Origin: Halochromatium sp.
Lineage (GTDB): Bacteria; Pseudomonadota; Gammaproteobacteria; Chromatiales; Chromatiaceae
Direction: 5' to 3'
Assembly (NCBI GenBank): GCA_010912705.1
Contig: POWB01000003.1
Location: forward strand, 62,001-126,000
Length of the DNA stretch: 64,000 nt
Part shown: positions 38,185 to 46,203 of the stretch, in pieces
Numbering within the stretch: the first letter of the stretch is position 1
How the letters are laid out: each line of letters opens with the position of its first letter
Program-made: the position numbers and the translations under genes
Notes under the pieces: generated by a model
Databases searched by the model: none
Seen by the model: only the letters and a program-made list of their open reading frames with translations
Told to the model about the DNA's origin: nothing

Positions 38185-38204
38185 TTTGGTCCCAATTGAG
38201 CCCA
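38185..38204 (+). promoter_or_regulatory. candidate integrase arm-type site, left, copy 2
   Basis: TTTGGTCCCAATTGAGCCCA, a variant of the 38133 repeat in the same orientation, 7 bases before the integrase ATG. Binding here could also repress the integrase gene. Confidence 0.55.
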
Positions 38205-38211
38205 AACCACC

Positions 38212-39312
38212 ATGGCATCGATCGACAAGCGCGAGGGCAGAACGAAGCCATGGCGCGTTCGGATTCGTCGGCATGACACGTCGATCACGGAGTATTTCCG
38301 CACCAAGCGAGAGGCGACAGAGTTCGCGGCCAAGGTCGAGTCGGACTTTTCGCGTTGGTCAAAGATGCTCGGGGCAGAGCTTCGCCGCCACACCCTGGCT
38401 GATCTCCTTGATCGGTATGTGAACCAATGGCGCGGCAAGGACCACAACACACCAGGCCGCTTGTCTTGGTGGCGTGAGCGCTTCGGTGATCGGCTGCTGT
38501 CGGAAGTCGATACCGACATGGTTCGAGAAGGCTTGGCACAGCTCGAAGCTGAACCAGCGCCGCCGAGAGGTCGCACCAAGACCGTCCGGGAAAGCCCCCG
38601 CACTGGAGCAACGATCAACCGCTTCAAAGCTGCCCTCTCATCCGCTTACAAGACAGGCGTCGATAAAGGTTGGTTTGGGCTGAAACAGAATCCTGTTGCA
38701 GGCATTCGAGCCCGGAAAGAGACTAGCCGCTTTGGCCGATCGCTTGATGACGACGAACGCGACCGGCTGCTTGATGCTTGCGACGCTTCAACCATCTGGC
38801 CCGACCTTGGCCTATTCGTGCGCATGGCACTGACCACGGGAGGTCGGAGAGGCGAGCTGCTCAAGCTTGAATGGCGCGACCTTCGAGACTTGGCCCAGCC
38901 TTCCGGGGCAAGCGTCCTATTTCGGGACACGAAGAACAGCGACGACCGGCGCGTACCCCTGGCTGATGACACCCGAGAAAGGCTGCTTGCAGCATCGAAG
39001 GTCCGACTACTCGATGACCTGCGCATCTTCCCTGGTCCAGCCAAGGATAAGCCCCCGCGGGTTGATGACGCCTGGAAAGCAGCCAAGGCGCTTGCTGGCG
39101 TGTCCAATCTCCGCATCCATGACTTGAGGCACTCCTGCGGCTCATACCTCGCTCGCGCTGGCGTGAGTTCCTTCCAGATTGCCGCGATCCTTGGGCACCG
39201 ATCGGGACCGAACCTGACTCAGCGCTATGTGCATCTTGCTGCAGAAGATGGCCGCGCCGCGATCGATGCCACATTCGGAAACCAGCCAGAGCAGGACGAC
39301 AAGACCGCTTAG
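38212..39312 (+). CDS. int: tyrosine-type site-specific integrase
   Basis: 366 residues. An N-terminal arm-binding segment (WRVRIRRHDTSITEYFRTKREATEF), a core-binding SAM-like domain (residues about 65-160) and the catalytic domain. The catalytic residues are visible: Arg in TTGGRRGELLKLEW, Lys in the FRDTKNSDDRRVPL hairpin, HDLRHSCGSYL with His and Arg, GHRS, and the nucleophile Tyr in LTQRYVHLA. It integrates the element at the 3' end of tRNA-Leu, immediately upstream. Complete length and intact motifs suggest it still works. Confidence 0.95.
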   Translation: MASIDKREGRTKPWRVRIRRHDTSITEYFRTKREATEFAAKVESDFSRWSKMLGAELRRHTLADLLDRYVNQWRGKDHNTPGRLSWWRERFGDRLLSEVDTDMVREGLAQLEAEPAPPRGRTKTVRESPRTGATINRFKAALSSAYKTGVDKGWFGLKQNPVAGIRARKETSRFGRSLDDDERDRLLDACDASTIWPDLGLFVRMALTTGGRRGELLKLEWRDLRDLAQPSGASVLFRDTKNSDDRRVPLADDTRERLLAASKVRLLDDLRIFPGPAKDKPPRVDDAWKAAKALAGVSNLRIHDLRHSCGSYLARAGVSSFQIAAILGHRSGPNLTQRYVHLAAEDGRAAIDATFGNQPEQDDKTA

Positions 39313-39938
39313 GCCCTTGCCCTGTGAGCCGCTGCCCGACATGCCGGAGAGCAATACTGCGCAGTCGATCGATTAGGGGTGAAGACCAGCCCGCATGTCA
39401 GGCAGGCCCGGTATGTCTGCGGTGGAGGGTTCGCAATCTCATCAAGCGCTTGCTCGACAAGCTCAATCATCGCGTTAGGAATATCGCGATCGTAACGGCC
39501 CCGCCTGACTAGCCGCCTATCTACCTGCACCACCTGAAGCCGGGCATCGGCCTTTTCCATCCAGCCATTGATAGAGAGCTGCAGCATCTCTGCGGCCCCT
39601 TCTTCGTCCGGCGCAGTGGGAGGAACAATCAGCCCGTACAGATTTGGTTCCCATCGATCGGGCTCAGCGACCGCTGACATCCAAGCCCACATAAAGAGAT
39701 CCCCGGCAAGCTTGCGCCGCTTCTCGGGATCAACACGCTTCAGCTTAGGCATCAAGCGCTGAAGCTGAGCACGCCGCTTGTCTGCGAGCGGATCATCCCG
39801 CACCCACGATAGCGCCCCGTACACCATCCCCGCGTTGATCCATGCTGCGGGCATTATGCCCATGATTTCAAGGCATCTTTTCGCGTTGAATCGCTGACCA
39901 TCACAAGTTGTTACCACGCAGAGTACGCAAAAACGCAT
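39309..39938 (-). CDS. hypothetical protein with C-terminal zinc finger
   Basis: About 209 residues from an ATG at 39938 (a TTG at 39956 or a later ATG are possible). The C terminus has CLTCGLVFTPNR and YCSPACRAAAHRARA, a CxxC/CxxxC zinc finger. The middle is Trp- and Pro-rich with no recognised domain. The gene runs against the integrase (stops overlap by four bases) and is divergent from the small DNA-binding gene at 40030, the place usually held by a repressor or immunity gene in such islands. Whether it is that repressor is only inferred. Confidence 0.65.
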   Translation of the reverse strand: MRFCVLCVVTTCDGQRFNAKRCLEIMGIMPAAWINAGMVYGALSWVRDDPLADKRRAQLQRLMPKLKRVDPEKRRKLAGDLFMWAWMSAVAEPDRWEPNLYGLIVPPTAPDEEGAAEMLQLSINGWMEKADARLQVVQVDRRLVRRGRYDRDIPNAMIELVEQALDEIANPPPQTYRACLTCGLVFTPNRSTAQYCSPACRAAAHRARA

Positions 39939-39978
39939 TTTAGCGCTTGCGGTCAAGATTGTGTTGTCGTACGCTAAA
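39938..39978. promoter_or_regulatory. inverted repeat in the divergent control region
   Basis: TTTAGCG at 39939-39945 and CGCTAAA at 39972-39978 form a 7-bp inverted repeat 26 bases apart, between the divergent genes at 39938 and 40030. It may be the operator that decides between maintenance and induction of the element. Confidence 0.4.
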
Positions 39979-40029
39979 TGTGCGGTTGTCGTTACAGCCG
40001 TTTGAGACGTACTACCCGAGGCACGATCG

Positions 40030-40359
40030 ATGAAGAATCACCTAAACCCCGTAACTGGCGAGCTTGGCCGAAATGAAATCAAGGGCTTGTCGATTTTCTG
40101 CAAAACCGAATGGGAGCCATCAGGGCTCGGCACGGAACAGACGCTGAGATGGGCCATGCGGCATCGGCACACGAACGGGCTCGTGGAGTTCGGAGCCGTG
40201 ATCGAAAAATACATGGGCACAGGAAAGAAGAAGCCGCGCCTGTTTATCAACGTGCCGCGTTTCTACGCCTGGCTGGCTACTACTGACACAGCGCCGAAAG
40301 AGGAAGCACGGGAAGCTGCACCGAAGCGCGCGAATAGGTCTAGCAGGAAAGCCGCATGA
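40030..40359 (+). CDS. small winged-helix-like protein, possible AlpA/excisionase analogue
   Basis: 109 residues. The segment TEQTLRWAMRHRHTNGLVEF followed by RLFINVPRFYAWLATT resembles the helix-turn-helix plus wing of excisionases and AlpA regulators, which typically read 'TLRxW...RLLIDxxRFxxWL'. The C-terminal 25 residues are basic (APKRANRSSRKAA) and may bind DNA. It is the first gene of the rightward operon. In Gram-negative PICIs the alpA gene holds this place and starts induction. The assignment rests on a short stretch. Confidence 0.5.
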   Translation: MKNHLNPVTGELGRNEIKGLSIFCKTEWEPSGLGTEQTLRWAMRHRHTNGLVEFGAVIEKYMGTGKKKPRLFINVPRFYAWLATTDTAPKEEAREAAPKRANRSSRKAA

Positions 40360-40436
40360 GCACGGCAAAGACAGAGAGGGTGGCCCCGGAGCCCGCAACG
40401 CTCCGGGGCCTTGGCCGCAACAAGAGGTAATTCACT

Positions 40437-40590
40437 ATGGCCGCTACCAAGTCTAGCCGCTCGCAGCCGCCCCCGCGAGGTCGAGCATCACATCGCCCGC
40501 ACGATTCGCAAGCTGGATGACCAGGCGCTGCTCAGGCTCCTTGTCGAGCTGCGGAACCTGACTGCCAAGGAGGGCACCAGCAATGGATGA
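40437..40590 (+). pseudogene. small gene with a one-base frameshift in a C run
   Basis: An ATG at 40437 opens a frame (MAATKSSRSQPP) that ends early. If one C of the CCCCC run at about 40470 is removed, the frame continues as REVEHHIARTIRKLDDQALL and then RLLVELRNLTAKEGTSNG to a stop at 40590, which overlaps the next gene's start. This is either a real frameshift, a phase-variable tract or a sequencing error. Confidence 0.45.
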
Positions 40591-40870
40591 ACCGCGACTT
40601 GCCGACCTGATGCGAGCTGTGCACGAAAGCCAAGCCAAGCTGACCCGCGAGCTGCGGTCGAACCCCGAGCTGGTGGCTCAGCAAGTCAATTCGTGGGAGT
40701 TCGAGCGCCTGCCCGGAGCTGCAGGACTCGAATCCGATATTCGCCGCGAGCTGATCTCGATTCACGCAGCGATCGCCCATGGCCTGCCGCTGCCCGATCG
40801 AGAGGCTCCTACAGCCTGGCTGACGCTGAAGCTGGGCTTGCTCCAAGCGCACCGAGGTATTTCGAGATGA
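40583..40870 (+). CDS. hypothetical small protein of the island
   Basis: 95 residues, mostly helical (LADLMRAVHESQAKLTRELR). It overlaps the end of the frameshifted gene upstream and its own stop overlaps the next start as ATGA, so it is part of a tightly packed operon. No family is recognised. Confidence 0.6.
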   Translation: MDEPRLADLMRAVHESQAKLTRELRSNPELVAQQVNSWEFERLPGAAGLESDIRRELISIHAAIAHGLPLPDREAPTAWLTLKLGLLQAHRGISR

Positions 40871-41058
40871 GCGACACCGACCGCGAGGCCCTGCAGATCA
40901 CTCTGACCCGCCTCCACCGATGCTGCTGGCCGATGATGCCGCTCGAATTGCAGAACCCCGGAGTTCTGCTGATCGATGACCGATCTGGAAACAGCTTAGA
41001 GATCATCGGCGATCTGCCGGAGCTGCCGGACAGCGACGAATTGGAGGGCTTAGCGTGA
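40867..41058 (+). CDS. hypothetical small protein of the island
   Basis: 63 residues from the ATG at 40867, which overlaps the upstream TGA. Contains RLHRCCWPMMPLELQNPGVL and an acidic C terminus (LPELPDSDELEGLA). No family recognised. It ends 76 bases before a terminator hairpin, so it closes the first operon. Confidence 0.55.
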   Translation: MSDTDREALQITLTRLHRCCWPMMPLELQNPGVLLIDDRSGNSLEIIGDLPELPDSDELEGLA

Positions 41059-41128
41059 CCTGATAAGCACGACATTCAGCGACTAATCAGACCTGCAAAC
41101 CGCAACGACGCTCTATATCGCAGGCAAT

Positions 41129-41157
41129 AAAAAGCCCCGGCAATGACCGGGGCATCT
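41129..41157 (+). terminator. rho-independent terminator
   Basis: A 7-bp GC stem (GCCCCGG at 41134-41140, CCGGGGC at 41147-41153) with a CAATGA loop, preceded by AAAAA and followed by ATCTT. It can act in both directions and closes the small-gene operon that begins at 40030. Confidence 0.7.
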
Positions 41158-41228
41158 TGAAATGTCGCAACAATGAGATTCAGGAATAACAACGCTCCCC
41201 GCCGGAGCATTGAAGACACTCAATTGCT

Positions 41229-41456
41229 ATGGAAAAGATTACTAGACAACAGGCTTGCGCGCAAGTCTTTTTTGGTCTCAACCGTCATCAACCCCGCCAA
41301 CGCCCCCGGCGTTCAGCAGCCGTCATCCGAGCACGCGCTGCTGAGATTCGCCTTGCCCTCGCGCTCGCCAGACCCGGCCCACTGCCGCCGTTTGACCGCG
41401 ATCTGAGCCTCGCGCTGGACCGGTTGGACCTTCGCACTGAGGAGGCCAGCCGATGA
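41229..41456 (+). CDS. hypothetical small basic protein of the island
   Basis: 75 residues, rich in Arg and Ala (HQPRQRPRRSAAVIRARAAE). The stop overlaps the ParB-like gene's ATG in an ATGA junction, which supports it as a real gene. Function unknown. Confidence 0.5.
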   Translation: MEKITRQQACAQVFFGLNRHQPRQRPRRSAAVIRARAAEIRLALALARPGPLPPFDRDLSLALDRLDLRTEEASR

Positions 41457-42610
41457 ACGCAACGACTATCGAGATCGTCAGTCTCGACTCACTGATTATC
41501 GACCCGGAGATACAGCAACGCGAGAACGGACTGAACGAAGCCGTGCTTGTCGAGTACCGGGCGCTGATTGATCACTCGCCTGAATGGCCGTTCGACCCGA
41601 TCACGGTTTTTCGTGGTCCCGACGGGCTGATTGTGGCCGATGGCTTCCATCGATGCTCGGCAGCCCATCACACAGCCCGGTTCAAGATTCCTGCTGAGAT
41701 CATCGAGGGCACCCGGCGAGATGCGATGCTGCATGCTGTCGGAGCCAACGCAACGCATGGTCTGCAGCGCACGCCAGCGGACAAGCGGAGGGCCGTTCTG
41801 ACCTTGCTCACTGATGCCGAGTGGGCTACCCGTTCGGATCGATGGATCGCGAGGACCGCGAATGTCTCTCAGCCGTTCGTTGGGAAAGTTCGCCGAGAGG
41901 TCGAACTGATAACGTTATCAGTTGGTCAAAAAGTGACCAGCTCAGATGATGAGCAGCCAGATTGGTCAAAAAGTGACCAACTGAAAGCGTTATCAGTTGG
42001 TCAAAAAGTGACCAGCTCAGATGATGAGCAGCCAGATTGGTCAAAAAGTGACCAACTGATAACGTTATCAGTTGGTCAAAAAGTGACCAATCCGGTATCA
42101 CCTGGTCACGTGTCCACGTGGACAGTTGGTCAAAAAGTGACCAGCTCAGATGATGAGCAGCCAGATTGGTCAAAAAGTGACCAACTGATAACGTTATCAG
42201 TTGGTCAAAAAGTGACCAATCCAGATGGCGAGACCGAGCCAGAACCCCGACCGGCACCGGCCCCCGCCCCCGCAAGCGCCCCTCGCGTCGGTTACGACGG
42301 AAAAACCAGACCTGCAACCAGCCGTCGCAAGCGCTCAAGCACCGCAAGCACTGAGAGCGCACCGATCCCAACCGAGCGCCGAACCCCGCAAGACCCATCC
42401 CCCGGCAAGCTCACGGCTGATTTCCTGCTCGTCACAGGCGCAAAAATCCGCTACCTGACCGCGAACAGGTCCGCTGTCGAGCGATACCCCGACGCGGCCC
42501 CGCAGCTTGTGCTCGCCATGGAGGAAATACTCACCTGGCTTCGCCCGCTGGTCGCGCATCGGCTGGACTCCGAGGACCGCGAGAACACGGAGGGTTGGGT
42601 TAATGACTAG
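41453..42610 (+). CDS. ParB-like nuclease-domain protein with an internal palindromic repeat array
   Basis: 385 residues. Residues 1-100 are a ParB/Srx-type N-terminal domain: SLDSLIIDPEIQQRENGLNE, then DPITVFRGPDGLIVADGFHR with the GxHR motif. A helix-turn-helix follows to about 147 (RTANVSQPFVGKVRREVE). Residues about 150-260 are made of tandem 25-residue units encoded by 75-bp DNA repeats (see 41904-42217). The normal linker GYDGKTRPATSRRKR and a C-terminal domain follow. Related proteins go straight from the HTH to that linker, so the array is an in-frame insertion. The protein could bind its own coding DNA. It heads the replication operon; its stop overlaps the next gene by eight bases. 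Confidence 0.8.
   Translation: MNATTIEIVSLDSLIIDPEIQQRENGLNEAVLVEYRALIDHSPEWPFDPITVFRGPDGLIVADGFHRCSAAHHTARFKIPAEIIEGTRRDAMLHAVGANATHGLQRTPADKRRAVLTLLTDAEWATRSDRWIARTANVSQPFVGKVRREVELITLSVGQKVTSSDDEQPDWSKSDQLKALSVGQKVTSSDDEQPDWSKSDQLITLSVGQKVTNPVSPGHVSTWTVGQKVTSSDDEQPDWSKSDQLITLSVGQKVTNPDGETEPEPRPAPAPAPASAPRVGYDGKTRPATSRRKRSSTASTESAPIPTERRTPQDPSPGKLTADFLLVTGAKIRYLTANRSAVERYPDAAPQLVLAMEEILTWLRPLVAHRLDSEDRENTEGWVND
41904..42217. repeat. array of two palindromic motifs inside the ParB-like gene
   Basis: The 15-bp inverted repeat GGTCAAAAAGTGACC occurs eight times (starts 41924, 41964, 41999, 42039, 42074, 42128, 42168, 42203). The 20-bp perfect palindrome AACTGATAACGTTATCAGTT occurs at 41904, 42054 and 42183, with a variant at 41979. 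Spacing alternates 40 and 35, a 75-bp unit that keeps the frame, except for one 54-base step that contains another palindrome, GTCCACGTGGAC (42112-42123). The conserved symmetry at DNA level points to protein binding, as in iterons or parS-like sites. Confidence 0.9.
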
Positions 42611-42980
42611 CACCGTTCGCCGTGCTTTCTGGTGGAAGTATCACAACTCGGACATGGAGCTGAGGCTTCGCTCCTGTTCAGCACTGGCTGAGGGCATCCT
42701 GCATCGGCTGTTCCGCGCCTACTTCGCGAGAGACCGTGAAATACCAGCAGACCAGGGTGCATTGGCCTTTGTCTGCAATGTGCCAATCGATGACGTTCGC
42801 GACGTTTGGCCTGAACTTCAGTCCGTCATTGATCTCACCGGCCCGTCGGTCGTGATCCCGTGGCTTGACGAGACACGGCGACAAGTCGAAGCGGTTTCTC
42901 AAGCTCGGCAGCAAGCAGGACTCAAGGGCGCTGCAAAACGCTGGGGCACGGACGGAGGATCGCCAGATGCAAGCTTTTGA
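42603..42980 (+). CDS. DUF1376-type (YdaU-like) phage replication-associated protein
   Basis: 125 residues. The start MTSTVRRAFWWKYHNSDMEL with GILHRLFRAYFARDREIPAD and ALAFVCNVPIDDVRDVWPEL follows the DUF1376 pattern (short helical domain found in phage replication modules). It overlaps the ParB-like gene by eight bases. The frame stops at 42980, while a second frame carries on with ANAIKNGW repeats, so the C terminus may have been lost by a frameshift. Confidence 0.65.
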   Translation: MTSTVRRAFWWKYHNSDMELRLRSCSALAEGILHRLFRAYFARDREIPADQGALAFVCNVPIDDVRDVWPELQSVIDLTGPSVVIPWLDETRRQVEAVSQARQQAGLKGAAKRWGTDGGSPDASF

Positions 42981-42997
42981 ATATCTACCAACTATGG

Positions 42998-43054
42998 CAA
43001 ATGCCATCAAGAACGGATGGCTAATCCATGCCAAATGCCATCAAGAACGGATGG
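42998..43054 (+). repeat. direct repeat after the DUF1376 gene
   Basis: A segment of about 26 bases beginning AAATGCCATCAAGAACGGAT is repeated 34 bases further on. It includes ATGGCAAATGCCAT, a small inverted repeat. In one frame both copies encode NAIKNGWL, so they are probably an internal duplication of the former C terminus. Confidence 0.7.
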
Positions 43055-43154
43055 CTAAGCTATGGCAATTGCTTATGCCTCCTCTACTCTGTTTTGCTTT
43101 GGCTAGGGCTAGTAGGGGGGCGCCTGGCGATGCGGGCGAGGAGGGCTTCGAGCG

Positions 43155-44225
43155 ATGAGCACCTCAACCGCTGACTACCTCGCTGCTCTGCTCGCTGAAG
43201 CTGGATTCATCGAGATTTGCCACATGGACCCGCACCCGGTTAGCGCTTGGTTCCATGAGGTTCATGCTGCCCTGGCATGGGCACGCCAACGAAGCCGGAC
43301 GGGAAATCTGTTCACGACCTTGAGCCAGATCGATCTTGGCCTGCTTGACGCCCATATCCGAGCGCGGATGGAGGAAGCACCGGGGAAGCCAACCCGCACC
43401 CCGGATAGCACGATCGGTCGCTACACCAGGCTGTTCTTCGACCTCGACTCTGAGCGCCCGAAGAACACCGCCAGCACCGAGATTGAGCTGGAGGAAGCCC
43501 GCATCAGGGTAGAAGCCTGCCGAACCATCCTCTCAGCGCATGATTGGCCTGCGCCTGCGCTCGCCATGAGCGGCAACGGCTGGCATCTCCAATACCGGGC
43601 GCCACTGCCGAACACCGCTGAGTTCACCGAGGCCCTAGCCACGATCTACGCCGAGCTGCATTACCGGCTCAGTGACGACATGGTGACTTTCGACCGGTCG
43701 GTAAGGAATCCGGCTCGACTCTGCACCCTGTACGGCTCAATCAAGCGCAAAGGCATTGCCACGCCAGACCGCCCGCACCGGCAAAGCTGGATCGCGATTC
43801 CGAGCGATTGGAAGCAGGTACACCCCCGGCAAGTGCTCGCGCTCGCCGATCGATGGGCCAAGATCGCCGCGAGACGCGCACAGGAAGCCCGTCACGCCCC
43901 CCGCAGCACCCAGGGCAGACCAACGCACCGGATCACTGGCAAAGGCGCCTACAACACGCTCGACGTAGTTTCCTGGTTCCGCTCCCGTGGCCACTATCAA
44001 GGCCCCGGCTCCAAACCCAACGTCCATCGGGTTCTGTGCCCCTGGCATTCAGAGCACACCAGCTCGACCGCTACCGGAGCCGCGATCTTTGAGCCGAATG
44101 GCGCTTGGCCAAGCTTTCACTGTCATCATTCGCACTGCGCCGGGAGAACAATTCGAGATGTGATCGCCTTATGGGGCGATGCCGATCAGTTCTGCTCGTC
44201 CACCTTCGAGAGGAGGGTAGCCTGA
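43155..44225 (+). CDS. archaeo-eukaryotic-type (AEP) DNA primase with zinc-binding motif
   Basis: 356 residues. The prim-pol site is recognisable: LFFDLDSERP (DxD), ALAMSGNGWHLQYRAPLP (glycine-rich 'SGNGxH' strand), and MVTFDRSVRNPARLCTLYGS followed by KRKG. The C terminus has a zinc site, CPWHSEHTS and FHCHHSHCAG, typical of phage and plasmid primases. It would make primers for the island's own replication. The stop overlaps the helicase start as TGATG, so primase and helicase are made together, as in the pri-rep genes of PICIs. Confidence 0.85.
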   Translation: MSTSTADYLAALLAEAGFIEICHMDPHPVSAWFHEVHAALAWARQRSRTGNLFTTLSQIDLGLLDAHIRARMEEAPGKPTRTPDSTIGRYTRLFFDLDSERPKNTASTEIELEEARIRVEACRTILSAHDWPAPALAMSGNGWHLQYRAPLPNTAEFTEALATIYAELHYRLSDDMVTFDRSVRNPARLCTLYGSIKRKGIATPDRPHRQSWIAIPSDWKQVHPRQVLALADRWAKIAARRAQEARHAPRSTQGRPTHRITGKGAYNTLDVVSWFRSRGHYQGPGSKPNVHRVLCPWHSEHTSSTATGAAIFEPNGAWPSFHCHHSHCAGRTIRDVIALWGDADQFCSSTFERRVA

Positions 44226-45739
44226 TGCGATTCGAGCTGTACCCACACCAACAGCAAGCAATCGATGATCTGCGCGCTGAGATCATGCGCGGTTACACCC
44301 GACTGATTCTCGCAATGAGCACCGGGTCAGGAAAAACGGTTGTTGCCTCAGAGATTGCTCGCTCAGCCGCAGCCAAGGGGAAGCAGGTTCTATTCGTTGT
44401 CCACCTGACCGAGCTGGTCTCGCAAGCCGTCGATGCGTTCTCGCGCATGGGCCTATCTGTCGGGATTCTCCGGGGCGATGACACCCATTTCTTGACGACA
44501 GATGATGTGATCGTTGCGAGCATCCAGACGATTCGCGCTCGGTCTGCCCCGAGCTGGGTTGAGCTGGTCTTGATTGACGAGGCGCATGTTCTGCACCAGG
44601 CGCACAAGCAACTGATCGCCGAATGGACAACGGTCCCGTTTATCGGCCTGACGGCAACACCCTTCCGGTCAGGGCTTGGTCAGCACTTCCAACGCATCGT
44701 CAGAGGCCCCTCGCTCGACTGGCTGACGACGAATGGCTTTCTGGTTCCCGCTCGCTGCTTTGCCCCCGCCATGGATGCCGTTGACGAAGCGCTATCCCAT
44801 GTCAGCACCGGCAACACCCCCGAGGGCAAGGACTACAAGCAAAGCGAACTCGGGGAAGCGATGAATCAGCGCCGCTTGGTTGGTGACATCGTTTCCACTT
44901 GGAAAGCGGAGGGTGAGAATAGATCAACACTCTGTTTCGCAGTCGATAAGGCCCACAGCCGATCAATCGTTGATGACTTCAACGCTGCAGGCATTACCGC
45001 AGCCCATATCGAAGACCGCACCAAGCGACGAGAACGAAACAAGTTGATTGCAGCCTTCAAGCAAGGCGAGATCAAGATTCTGTCGAGCGTTACCGTCCTT
45101 GCGACAGGCTTTGATGCACCGAATGCGTCATGCCTGATCCTGGCACGACCAACGCTATCTGAGAGCCTCCACATTCAGCAGATCGGCAGAGGATTACGAA
45201 CCTTTCCCGATGGCGGCAAGACCGATTGCAAGGTACTCGATCATGCCGGGAACCTGCTCAGGCATGGCCCCCCTGCATCGATTGAGCTACCCGCTGCCCT
45301 GGATAGCCGATCCGAACGGGAACGCGCAGCCAAGAAACGCGCGAAAAGCGAGCGAGACCCTTTCATATCCTGCTCATCCTGCCACTTCGTATTCGAGCGC
45401 GGTCCCGAAGTCTGCCCCCATTGCGGCATCGATGCACCGCAACCACCGCGCCGAACAGTTATTTCGATTGACGGCGCATTGGTCGAATACGGGTCAGGGA
45501 AAACGAAGCGCAAGGCATCTGTTGATGAGATCAAGCGCTGGTATCGGGGTTTCCTTTGGATTTGCGACGAACGCGGATACAAGCGCGGGGCAGCCTTTCA
45601 CTACACCCGAGAAAAGTTCGTCGGATTCAGCCCGCCCCCGGATTGGCGAGACCTTCAACCTGAGCCACCGGCTGACGATGTAACCCGCTGGATGAAGGCC
45701 CGGCGCATCAGGTACGCAAAAGCGAAGCGTCGAGCTTGA
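44225..45739 (+). CDS. superfamily 2 DEAD/DEAH helicase
   Basis: 504 residues. Motif I AMSTGSGKTVVASEIARSA, motif Ia FVVHLTELVSQ, motif II LVLIDEAHVLH (DEAH), motif III GLTATPFRSG, motif V SVTVLATGFDAPNASCLI and motif VI QQIGRGLRTFPDG. A zinc ribbon follows (CSSCHFVFERGPEVCPHCG). This composition is that of phage and island replicative-repair helicases (UvsW/RadD-like). It is coupled to the primase by a one-base overlap. It probably unwinds the origin or forks for the element. Confidence 0.93.
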   Translation: MRFELYPHQQQAIDDLRAEIMRGYTRLILAMSTGSGKTVVASEIARSAAAKGKQVLFVVHLTELVSQAVDAFSRMGLSVGILRGDDTHFLTTDDVIVASIQTIRARSAPSWVELVLIDEAHVLHQAHKQLIAEWTTVPFIGLTATPFRSGLGQHFQRIVRGPSLDWLTTNGFLVPARCFAPAMDAVDEALSHVSTGNTPEGKDYKQSELGEAMNQRRLVGDIVSTWKAEGENRSTLCFAVDKAHSRSIVDDFNAAGITAAHIEDRTKRRERNKLIAAFKQGEIKILSSVTVLATGFDAPNASCLILARPTLSESLHIQQIGRGLRTFPDGGKTDCKVLDHAGNLLRHGPPASIELPAALDSRSERERAAKKRAKSERDPFISCSSCHFVFERGPEVCPHCGIDAPQPPRRTVISIDGALVEYGSGKTKRKASVDEIKRWYRGFLWICDERGYKRGAAFHYTREKFVGFSPPPDWRDLQPEPPADDVTRWMKARRIRYAKAKRRA

Positions 45740-46203
45740 TGCACCAGGAGATAGATACTTCCCGCCGCTGACCCGCCGCAGCATCGATCGGGCGGACGGC
45801 ATGACAACGCAGGAGGTCGCTCAAGAGCTTGGCCTGTCGCCGCCACCACCAGCCGGCGCACCCCTTCCGCTCGCCTGGGCATACTCCGCAGCACTCGCCT
45901 GGCCGCCACGATGCCCCTGAGACGCGCTAGGAGGCCCGTCACGCCGTTGCTGGCCGTTCTGACCACCTGAGCCACCCCCCACGAACTGCAACGTCGCCTG
46001 CGGCCCGCTGAGAACGATCTCGGTGCTGTATCGATCCGGCCTGGAGCTGAGCCTTGAGCAGGTGATAACGCTTTCACCTGGTCACTTTTTGACCAACTGA
46101 TAACGTTATCAGTTCGACCCGGCAACGACAGCTCAACCCGGACGCTAGGAAAAGATGGCGATTTCGCTGCTGGATGAAAATCAAAAATTGAGCAATGGCT
46201 TTA
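45740..46203. other. non-coding stretch with a decayed small gene
   Basis: Between the helicase and terS. At 45801 an ATG opens MTTQEVAQELGLSPPPP and stops after 39 codons; the first 13 residues look like the start of a helix-turn-helix protein that has lost its frame. An isolated copy of the ParB-gene palindromes lies at 46060-46114. I find no other gene. Confidence 0.5.
46060..46114 (-). repeat. isolated copy of the ParB-gene palindrome unit
   Basis: Reads AGGTGATAACGCTTTCACCT (imperfect palindrome), then GGTCACTTTTTGACC (reverse of the 15-bp motif), then a perfect AACTGATAACGTTATCAGTT at 46095-46114. It is the same module as at 41904-42217, inverted, about 4 kb away and outside any gene. 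This shows the motif is conserved as DNA and not only as protein code. Confidence 0.85.

Noticed and set aside
41904-42217. CRISPR array
   Set aside because: Repeats are regularly spaced, but the intervening segments are themselves repeated (75-bp units), lie in an open frame of a ParB-like gene, and no cas gene is in the window.
45655-46125. 156-residue minus-strand frame after the helicase gene
   Set aside because: Overlaps the helicase end, is Arg-rich with no motif, and its first residues are only a translation of the palindromic repeat at 46060-46114.
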